Below, one piece after another: positions 1 to 5,285 of a DNA stretch of 13,621 nt (position 1 is the stretch's first letter; every line of letters starts with the position of its first letter). Source of the stretch: Candidatus Thorarchaeota archaeon (GTDB taxonomy: Archaea; Asgardarchaeota; Thorarchaeia; Thorarchaeales; Thorarchaeaceae); NCBI GenBank assembly GCA_016840385.1, contig JAEOSL010000095.1:1-13621 (forward strand), read 5' to 3'. Under the pieces are notes generated by a model that was given only the letters and a program-made list of their open reading frames with translations, searched no databases and was not told where the DNA came from. The translations under genes and the position numbers were made by a program.

Positions 1-49
1 TGTACCATCAAAGCGTCATTGTTAGAGAAACTTGCGTTGGATGTTTTAC

Positions 50-60
50 TTATATAATAA
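50..60 (+). promoter_or_regulatory. TATA box of the 79-927 gene, leaderless promoter
   Basis: The stretch TTATATAATAA is a good archaeal TATA element. Its centre lies about 25 bases before the ATG at 79, which is the usual archaeal TATA-to-start-site distance. Transcription should therefore begin at or within a few bases of the start codon, giving a leaderless mRNA. In agreement, the bases just before the ATG show no Shine-Dalgarno sequence. The promoter role is inferred from spacing and sequence only. Confidence 0.7.
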
Positions 61-78
61 CAGACCAAAGGGTTTTCT

Positions 79-927
79 ATGAGACCAGAGTATGAATACT
101 ACGGAACGTATTCCGAAAATGCATCAGGTGAGATCAACCTAGAGGGGCAGATTCGTGACTGGCTATCGACCATGGAGTTGATGTTCAGCTATATTGAGAG
201 GAACCGGCCTGAGATTCTAGAGGAATTTCTAGAGAAGGTAGAGGGCAAGTATGTTAGAGAACTCGAGAGTACATCCATTGCCTTGGAGGATGTAGGTTTC
301 GACAAGATTGCAAATGATAAAACACTTCTTGGTTCACATCCTGACTTCAAGGACAAAGGTCTTAGAATCATTATGAAATATATCCCATTGAATGAGATGT
401 ACAGACTAAGCGAAGAAAATGATACAATCAGATGGATAGACTATTGTCGTGCAAAGTATACACTTCAGTATCATCAAATCACGTCACTGGTTGAGATTTT
501 AGGAAGAGAGGTTGGAATAGATTCATTCAAGGATTTCGTTCAGTTCTGGGGCAGGGAACTTGCGAAGAAAGGTCAGGGAACACATACTATAGAGCAGGTA
601 CGAGAGAACCGTGTGAAAGCTTGGAGCGAGGGTGGGGCAATGGAGTTTGGTGTGGTCGATGTTTACGAGGCTGCATTTCTCGCAAAATTTGATAGATGTG
701 TTTCGCACGAGTCAATGAAACATGTCGAAGACCAAGAACTTGCTTACTATGTCGTTTGTTACCCTGGAGCTAGATTGCTAGATTTTGTCCATAAGGATAT
801 CTCCATGAGGAGAAGCCAGACACTCTTTACAGCAGATTTCTGCGATGAACTTCGTTGGGATCGTCACATACATAATGAACCAGAGCAACCATCGCTTGAT
901 TTCTCAAGGAGAATGGTTCGCAAGTAA
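79..927 (+). CDS. L-2-amino-thiazoline-4-carboxylate hydrolase-like protein (family tentative)
   Basis: A soluble protein of 282 residues with no signal peptide and no membrane segment. The C-terminal third, roughly residues 200-262, has the layout I associate with the L-2-amino-thiazoline-4-carboxylic acid hydrolase family (ATC_hydrolase, Pfam PF14196): a helical stretch, a Cys at 227 in VVCYPGARLL, then a TLFTADFCDELRWD segment with Cys 255 followed by acidic and aromatic residues. Known members hydrolyse cyclic thiazoline acids on the way to cysteine, but many relatives are uncharacterised and the fold is often found in proteins of unknown role. The N-terminal 200 residues are helical and acidic and I do not recognise them. 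The ATG at 79 is chosen because it sits 25 bases after a TATA box, with no other start nearby. No partner gene for cysteine or thiazoline metabolism is visible. The gene is certain; the family is a pattern-level guess. Confidence 0.5.
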   Translation: MRPEYEYYGTYSENASGEINLEGQIRDWLSTMELMFSYIERNRPEILEEFLEKVEGKYVRELESTSIALEDVGFDKIANDKTLLGSHPDFKDKGLRIIMKYIPLNEMYRLSEENDTIRWIDYCRAKYTLQYHQITSLVEILGREVGIDSFKDFVQFWGRELAKKGQGTHTIEQVRENRVKAWSEGGAMEFGVVDVYEAAFLAKFDRCVSHESMKHVEDQELAYYVVCYPGARLLDFVHKDISMRRSQTLFTADFCDELRWDRHIHNEPEQPSLDFSRRMVRK

Positions 928-936
928 TATATAATA
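925..936 (+). promoter_or_regulatory. TATA box of the dehydrogenase gene, overlapping the upstream stop codon
   Basis: TAATATATAATA begins with the TAA stop of the preceding gene, so the promoter of the second gene is embedded in the end of the first. The expected start site is near 956, leaving a leader of about 48 bases. It contains the same TATATAATA core as the boxes at 51 and 4732. The second gene can therefore be transcribed independently even though the two genes are only 76 bases apart. Confidence 0.6.
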
Positions 937-991
937 CCAGACTCTGCCTTCTAAGAATGCTGTTAGAAATTTCTCTTCTTTTCATATCGCT

Positions 992-996
992 AGGGG
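992..996 (+). promoter_or_regulatory. Weak ribosome binding site of the dehydrogenase gene
   Basis: AGGGG lies seven bases before the ATG at 1004. It matches only part of the archaeal Shine-Dalgarno sequence, but its spacing is right, and unlike the first gene this one has a leader in which it could act. Confidence 0.35.
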
Positions 997-1003
997 TTTA
1001 GAC

Positions 1004-2140
1004 ATGAAAGTTGTTGTATTAGGAGCAGGATATGTAGGAAATGTAATTGCAAGAGAACTCGCAGAAGATCCCTCTACTGGGGTCTCAATAGTTGATATTA
1101 ACCAAGAAGTTTTAGATAAACTGAAACATGATTATGATCTTCATGGAATATGTGCGGATTTATCCAATCCCAATACCATCAAAGATATTGTGAAGGATTT
1201 TGATTTAGTAATTGGAGCTCTTCCTTGGTCTATTGGTTATAAGGCTCTTGAAGCAGTAATTGAAGCTGGAAAGAACATAGTAGATATCTCATTTTTCATG
1301 GAAGATGCATTAAGCTTGGATGAATTAGCAAAGGAGAAAGGAGTCACAGCTGTTATCGACTGTGGAGTAGCTCCCGGTTCAAGTAACATCATACTTGGTT
1401 ATATTGATTCAATCTTAGATAAAACAGAAAGTTTCCTATGTTATGTTGGAGGATTACCTGTAGAAAGGATCTGGCTTTTTGATTATAGATCTCCATATCC
1501 ACCCATTGATGTAATCGAGGAATACTTCCAATCATCGAGATATGTTGAGAATGGTAAGATAGTTGTTAAACCCGGATTATCTGAAACTGAATTATTAGAT
1601 TTTCCAGAAATAGGAAGTCTGGTAGCCATCAATACTGATGGACTCAGATCACTCATCAAGACAATGGACATCCCGTTCATGAAAGAACAAACACTGAGAT
1701 ATCCTGATCATATAGAACAGATGAAACTGCTAGAAAAAGCAGGGTTCTTCATAACAGAGGAAATTGATGTCAAAGGGACAAAGATCAAACCAATTGAGCT
1801 AACTCACAAACTTCTGCTTGATCATTGGATGTTTGAAGAAGGAGATGAAGATGTTACTGTTATGAAGATAGTCATTGAAGGAATGAAAGATGACAGGAAA
1901 TTACGTTATACCTTTGATATGCTTGATAGGTACGATAGAGAGAAGCGTATATTATCTATAGCAAGAACAACAGGATATACTTGTACAGCTGTTGCTCGAA
2001 TTATACTTGAAGGAAAATTCAAAGAAAAGGGAATCATTCCTCCAGAACTATTAGGAAAACATTCAGAAGTCTATCACCAAGTTATTGAATACTTACGGAA
2101 GAGAAATGTGGTATTTAAGGAGACTATCGAAGAACTGTAA
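1004..2140 (+). CDS. Lysine 6-dehydrogenase / saccharopine dehydrogenase family oxidoreductase
   Basis: A 378-residue NAD(P)-dependent dehydrogenase. Residues 1-30 form the first Rossmann beta-alpha-beta unit, with the dinucleotide loop GAGYVG at about 7-12 and an acidic SIVDIN at the end of the second strand, which suggests NAD rather than NADP. Later come the family landmarks DCGVAPGSSN (about 123-132), YVGGLPVERIW, GLSETELLDFPEIG, NTDGLRSL and the near-C-terminal SIARTTGYT. Order, spacing and total length match lysine 6-dehydrogenases of about 380 residues and the related saccharopine dehydrogenases, which interconvert lysine or saccharopine with the semialdehyde in lysine metabolism. Which substrate is used cannot be read from the sequence. 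Its codons look more A/T-rich (TTA, ATA, AGA, GGA) than those of the giant surface gene. It has its own promoter and terminator. It could instead serve another amino acid or polyamine pathway. Confidence 0.85.
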   Translation: MKVVVLGAGYVGNVIARELAEDPSTGVSIVDINQEVLDKLKHDYDLHGICADLSNPNTIKDIVKDFDLVIGALPWSIGYKALEAVIEAGKNIVDISFFMEDALSLDELAKEKGVTAVIDCGVAPGSSNIILGYIDSILDKTESFLCYVGGLPVERIWLFDYRSPYPPIDVIEEYFQSSRYVENGKIVVKPGLSETELLDFPEIGSLVAINTDGLRSLIKTMDIPFMKEQTLRYPDHIEQMKLLEKAGFFITEEIDVKGTKIKPIELTHKLLLDHWMFEEGDEDVTVMKIVIEGMKDDRKLRYTFDMLDRYDREKRILSIARTTGYTCTAVARIILEGKFKEKGIIPPELLGKHSEVYHQVIEYLRKRNVVFKETIEEL

Positions 2141-2173
2141 GACCAATGAAGCAATGGTTTCTAGTTACAATGA

Positions 2174-2214
2174 ACCGAACAGACCATTCAATCTGTTCGG
2201 TATTTCTTTCTTTT
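2174..2214 (+). terminator. Hairpin plus T-rich tract ending the dehydrogenase gene
   Basis: A perfect 10-base-pair inverted repeat (ACCGAACAGA at 2174-2183 and TCTGTTCGGT at 2192-2201, with an 8-base loop) is followed directly by ATTTCTTTCTTTT. It lies 33 bases after the stop at 2140. The T-rich side is downstream only on the plus strand, so it ends the plus-strand gene. It also separates that gene from the convergent metzincin gene, whose stop is at 2226. Confidence 0.75.
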
Positions 2215-2225
2215 AGAGATAATCC

Positions 2226-4439
2226 TTACTTCTTTCTTCGTCTCATGACACCAAAACCAACCGCTATCGCACAGACAGCAATTATTCCGGTTGTACCAAT
2301 AATGAGAAGCAATGGTAGTTCTGCTGTTGTGGGGGTAATACCCGCAAGATGAATAGAGTCCCACATTTGGAAAACTGCTTCCAGAGATTTGTTGTAGTTC
2401 TCACTTGTACTCGTGTCAGCGTAAAAGGATACACTATCATCAAACAGAGCAATAGAATTTTCTAAATGCGTTCGTGCTTCAGCAGAAAGTGTAGTGACAT
2501 TCTCCAAGAGAACGGTCAAATTTTGAATAGCATCTTGCCAGTATCTAGGGATGCATTCTCGCTGTAGTATATCAATATCCATTTTGGAAATAGTAGGTGC
2601 TTGGTTTGCATAATTCATCTGTGAATAGGTCATGTCCCATAGGAAATTCACATAGTCATTATACTCTGCATCGGGATGGTCATAATTCCCCCAAGAGAAT
2701 CCATAATGTGGATGATTCAGTCCCATAGCATGGCCCGTCTCGTGCATAATCTTCCAAGTATAACCAACACTGAAATCAGATGCAATTGTGACTGTGCAGT
2801 TAATTGATACGGATTCAGTTCCGTTGTTCTCAATTATGAAATGGTATGCGCCGTAGACCTCAAGGTCCACAACAGCTGAACGGATTTCTGAAATAGATGT
2901 TACATTTTCTAAAACCTTGCCAAATAGGTCAGTGAAAGCGAGCCCATCCTTGTATTGATTATAGTTATAATCATCAAGCAGATATAGACTTACAGTATCG
3001 TTCTGATAATCGATAGTTAGGTTAAATTCCTGTATATAATCCCCAGATTCTCCGGACACATTGAAGAATTCTCCACTTTCAATAACAATACCATTGAGAG
3101 GGGAAACTAATGGATCTCGTGCGCTGGGATCTACCATGTTCTCGTTTTGCTTTCCATAGATATATGCAAATACACCATCTACATTTCTTGCAAATCCACC
3201 ATAGTCTGGGTCAAAACTCCATCCTGAGGGGGTCATTACAAGGAAGATAGGGATAACGAATCGTTGTTTTGTGGTTTGGTTGAAAAAGTTAGTGTAGATG
3301 GAGTCCCAGTAATTCATTAACCGTTCAGGATTGTATGTCTGCGTGGAACCATATCTACTAGATTCGAGAATTGCTTGAAACAATGCGTCTTCTTGCCAAT
3401 TCCACTCAGATACCGAATATGTCCAATCAATAAATGGGATTACTCTAGAATACTCAGAAACCATGTAGTCAAGTTTCAGGCGTTCCTCAAAAGCGAAATC
3501 TGATTCTGCTAGATCAACCAGAAGGACTTCAAACTTTACTTCTTCATAGGCATATCCCGCTAGAAAGAAATTGGAAGCGAGGTATCGACATTCTACGGAT
3601 AGAGCAATATATTTGACTAGATCTTGTGTAAGTTGAGAAACTGATGGTTCACTATAATCCCATATCCGTGTGACTTCTTCTGCTGCAACCGTAGTTCCAT
3701 CGTCCCAGAACTGGTATTCAGTTGGTCCAGCAGACAAATCCAACCAGAGTAATCGAGCATCTTCACCACCACCTGCAAAGTGGTATGTGGACGCCCATGG
3801 AATGGGATTCGTAGTCCAACCTTCGATCTCAGCATCTAATTCGTTGTATGTCGCATTGTAATAGTATGGCTCATGATTACTTGGATCATAAGTATACCTA
3901 TCAATGATAACCAGTGTAGGAGTTGCATCATCCATGAAGTTCTGGATTAGATAGTCTTCAACAGTGCTTACGTGGATATAGTCAGCTACGGAGTGTTCTG
4001 GTTGGATGAACATAGGAGCTAGGTTCTCTTCAGAGTTTAAAGTTAGAAAATCATTATAGTCTGCTATGTCAGTCTGATCACTGAAGATGAGATTGTATGA
4101 AATAGTGAAATTGATATCAAAGATTATCTCTGGAACCATCCCATCCAGTGGAGCATACCAAGCAGGAAGGTCATCTAACAGGTCAGCACTATTAATTCTG
4201 GACTCATTGATCCCGAGAAAAACAATATTGATCTCATAGTCAAATGCATCCGGAAAAGTTGGGACTGTAAGGATATCAGAGCTCTGGGAGAGCTCATACT
4301 CATCATTAGTCTGAATGCCATCAGATACTCCATACACAGAACTTGTGTAAGGACTCCATATTCCAGCTAACAATAGCAAGAAGAACGCCATAGCACAAGT
4401 TGTTTTGCGAAACTGCTTTTGAAATTGCATTATCTTCAC
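2226..4439 (-). CDS. Membrane-anchored secreted metzincin-like zinc metalloprotease
   Basis: A 737-residue envelope protein. Residues 1-38 form a signal peptide (FRK, then hydrophobic CAMAFFLLLLAGIW). Residues 708-732 form a single C-terminal helix followed by RRRKK, so most of the chain lies outside the cell. HETGHAMGLNH at 566-576 is the full metzincin zinc motif HExxHxxGxxH, with Glu 567 as the likely catalytic base. SQMNY at 606-610, with Met 608, fits the Met-turn SxMxY that lies after the zinc site in this clan. The 500 residues before the catalytic domain contain a conserved-looking LDLSAGP at 233-239 and several N-glycosylation sequons; I cannot assign this region. Residues about 640-700 look like a helical stalk. 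Numbering starts at GTG 4439; the ATG three codons later (4430) is an equally good start. Proteolysis of surface or imported proteins is likely, but the substrate is unknown. Confidence 0.8.
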   Translation of the reverse strand: MKIMQFQKQFRKTTCAMAFFLLLLAGIWSPYTSSVYGVSDGIQTNDEYELSQSSDILTVPTFPDAFDYEINIVFLGINESRINSADLLDDLPAWYAPLDGMVPEIIFDINFTISYNLIFSDQTDIADYNDFLTLNSEENLAPMFIQPEHSVADYIHVSTVEDYLIQNFMDDATPTLVIIDRYTYDPSNHEPYYYNATYNELDAEIEGWTTNPIPWASTYHFAGGGEDARLLWLDLSAGPTEYQFWDDGTTVAAEEVTRIWDYSEPSVSQLTQDLVKYIALSVECRYLASNFFLAGYAYEEVKFEVLLVDLAESDFAFEERLKLDYMVSEYSRVIPFIDWTYSVSEWNWQEDALFQAILESSRYGSTQTYNPERLMNYWDSIYTNFFNQTTKQRFVIPIFLVMTPSGWSFDPDYGGFARNVDGVFAYIYGKQNENMVDPSARDPLVSPLNGIVIESGEFFNVSGESGDYIQEFNLTIDYQNDTVSLYLLDDYNYNQYKDGLAFTDLFGKVLENVTSISEIRSAVVDLEVYGAYHFIIENNGTESVSINCTVTIASDFSVGYTWKIMHETGHAMGLNHPHYGFSWGNYDHPDAEYNDYVNFLWDMTYSQMNYANQAPTISKMDIDILQRECIPRYWQDAIQNLTVLLENVTTLSAEARTHLENSIALFDDSVSFYADTSTSENYNKSLEAVFQMWDSIHLAGITPTTAELPLLLIIGTTGIIAVCAIAVGFGVMRRRKK

Positions 4440-4447
4440 GACTCTAT

Positions 4448-4467
4448 CGTTCCGTTTTTACGGAACG
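4448..4467. promoter_or_regulatory. Perfect palindrome at the start of the metzincin transcript
   Basis: CGTTCCGT and ACGGAACG form an 8-base-pair perfect inverted repeat with a 4-base centre. It lies just after the expected start site of the minus-strand promoter (TATA near 4492-4507) and 8 bases before the GTG at 4439. It could be a repressor operator blocking initiation, or a hairpin in the mRNA leader controlling translation. There is no poly-T tract after it on the minus strand, so a terminator is unlikely. Confidence 0.5.
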
Positions 4468-4491
4468 TTCTGGTATTTCCGCACGAAAATT

Positions 4492-4507
4492 AGTATATAT
4501 ATATTTT
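4492..4507 (-). promoter_or_regulatory. TATA box of the metzincin gene
   Basis: Read on the minus strand this is AAAATATATATATACT, an extended alternating TA tract suitable as an archaeal TATA box. Its centre is about 60 bases before the GTG at 4439, so the transcript should start near 4470-4474 with a leader of about 30 bases. Confidence 0.6.
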
Positions 4508-4515
4508 GATGAACG

Positions 4516-4554
4516 CCAAACGTTAGACAAAATCGGCATGAGCTTTACGTTTGG
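4516..4554. repeat. Long-spaced inverted repeat between two divergent TATA boxes
   Basis: CCAAACGT (4516-4523) and its exact complement ACGTTTGG (4547-4554) are separated by 23 bases. The left half sits just upstream of the minus-strand TATA box (4492-4507). The right half abuts the plus-strand TATA box (from 4556). Each half is thus placed where an activator or a factor touching the BRE would bind one of two divergent promoters. The centre-to-centre distance of 31 bases is about three helical turns, putting both halves on the same face. Function is inferred. Confidence 0.5.
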
Positions 4555-4555
4555 G

Positions 4556-4564
4556 ATATATAAA
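4556..4564 (+). promoter_or_regulatory. Plus-strand TATA box facing away from the metzincin gene
   Basis: ATATATAAA is close to the archaeal TATA consensus. Transcription would begin near 4582-4586. No gene starts within the next 200 bases, so it either gives the 4809 gene a long leader or drives a short non-coding RNA. Confidence 0.45.
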
Positions 4565-4583
4565 GTATAATGTCTACGCCAAA

Positions 4584-4662
4584 GTGTCTTTAGGATCATA
4601 AAGGAGTATACTTAGCATCTCATATACCATCAGGTGCAATAGTCCAGTTCATTCGTTTTTTT
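4584..4662 (+). ncRNA. Possible small RNA or attenuated leader (weak)
   Basis: A TATA box at 4556-4564 predicts a start near 4584, and a run of seven T at 4656-4662 is the kind of tract that stops archaeal RNA polymerase. Between them is no open frame with an ATG, GTG or TTG of useful length; an AAAGGAG at about 4600 has no start codon after it. The result would be an RNA of roughly 80 bases. I see no tRNA-like fold or recognised riboswitch in it. This rests only on the two end signals. Confidence 0.2.
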
Positions 4663-4711
4663 ACTAAAACTGAGATTAAAGGCATTTTGGTTGAGAGAAC
4701 CTGAATATGCG

Positions 4712-4729
4712 AAGACTTTTACTAGTCTT
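4712..4729. promoter_or_regulatory. Inverted repeat directly upstream of a TATA box
   Basis: AAGACT and AGTCTT form a perfect 6-base-pair inverted repeat with a 6-base spacer, ending three bases before the TATATAATA box at 4732. This overlaps the position of the BRE and upstream activator sites, so it is a plausible binding site controlling the small gene at 4809. It is short and could be chance. Confidence 0.3.
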
Positions 4730-4731
4730 TG

Positions 4732-4740
4732 TATATAATA
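4732..4740 (+). promoter_or_regulatory. TATA box of the YbjN-like gene
   Basis: TATATAATA is identical to the core boxes at 51 and 928. The expected start site is near 4760. The distance from box to the ATG at 4809 is 77 bases, almost the same as the 76 bases seen for the dehydrogenase gene. This supports the ATG at 4809 over the upstream in-frame TTG at 4764. Confidence 0.6.
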
Positions 4741-4808
4741 GAGTTGGTTAGCTGCGGAAACCATTGGTAAGTAGTGGACAAACTATTACCTTTCGGGATA
4801 GGGTAGAG

Positions 4809-5213
4809 ATGAGTACGACTTGGTTCATAGCAAAAGAGTACCTGAAGAGACTAGAGATAGATTTTGAGGAACATGGAAGAAAGACCTTCAGCTTACACCC
4901 AAAGACAAAAACAGAAACTAAAGTGATTGAAGTATTTCCAGGTAAGAATTGGATCACACTAACAACTCGCCTCATTGATATGACTGAATTGCCACTAAAA
5001 GCAAGGAAGTCAGCCTTTGAAACCTTACTCAAGGCAAACGCGACCTTAGTTGAGGTAAACTTTGGAGTAGATAAAAAGAACTGCCTTATGATCCGCAATG
5101 CAATTCCAGTCACAGGCATTTCCTATGACATCTTCAACTGTACGTATGAAGCACATCTTTCTGCAATCAAATTCTTCTTCGAGAAACTGCATCCTCAGAT
5201 GTCAGAAGATTAG
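4809..5213 (+). CDS. Small YbjN / type III secretion chaperone-like protein
   Basis: A 134-residue soluble protein with no signal peptide or membrane helix. The order helix, strands, helix, strands, helix is readable: an N-terminal amphipathic helix (FIAKEYLKRL), a strand pair around KVIEVFPGKNWITLTTRL, a helix ending ETLLKANATLVEVNFGVD, a strand (CLMIRNAIP) and a last long helix (CTYEAHLSAIKFFFEKL). The sequence LLKANATLVEVNFGVDKKN followed by a short strand and ISYDIFN resembles the YbjN and type III chaperone-like fold, whose members bind partner proteins and have no enzymatic role known to me. Start chosen at ATG 4809 because the domain begins there, GGTAGAG precedes it and leader length matches the neighbouring promoter; an in-frame TTG at 4764 would add 15 residues and be nearly leaderless. 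It is transcribed toward the giant surface gene, with the stops 73 bases apart. Possible adaptor role is a guess. Confidence 0.55.
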   Translation: MSTTWFIAKEYLKRLEIDFEEHGRKTFSLHPKTKTETKVIEVFPGKNWITLTTRLIDMTELPLKARKSAFETLLKANATLVEVNFGVDKKNCLMIRNAIPVTGISYDIFNCTYEAHLSAIKFFFEKLHPQMSED

Positions 5214-5241
5214 AAATTTGTTTCATGCGAATTATTAGTAG

Positions 5242-5276
5242 AAAAAAAGAGAGTAGAAGCGGGCACGAGGCCCGCT
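5242..5276 (-). terminator. GC-rich hairpin and T-run ending the giant surface gene
   Basis: AGCGGGC at 5258-5264 pairs with GCCCGCT at 5270-5276 around a 5-base loop. On the minus strand the hairpin begins about ten bases after the stop codon at 5286 and is followed by a pyrimidine stretch with seven consecutive T (5242-5248). It has the form of an intrinsic terminator. The neighbouring plus-strand gene ends at 5213, but the T-run lies on the wrong side of the hairpin for it. Confidence 0.7.
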
Positions 5277-5285
5277 CTAGATATT

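Noticed and set aside
102..115. CGGAACGTATTCCG just inside the first gene, similar to the palindrome at 4448
   Set aside because: It shares only the CGGAACG half site in a different arrangement, is imperfect in the middle and lies in coding sequence.
2146..2352. Plus-strand open frame of 68 codons after the dehydrogenase gene
   Set aside because: It runs through the terminator hairpin and then antisense to the anchor of the metzincin gene; the predicted peptide has no domain character.
4680..4760. Short ORF of 14 codons starting ATGCGAAG near 4707
   Set aside because: It spans the TATA box of the next gene and is too short with no translation signal.
4748..5119. Minus-strand open frame of 123 codons opposite the YbjN-like gene
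   Set aside because: The plus-strand frame has a TATA box, sensible domain structure and a normal start, whereas this antisense peptide looks like a shadow of those codons.
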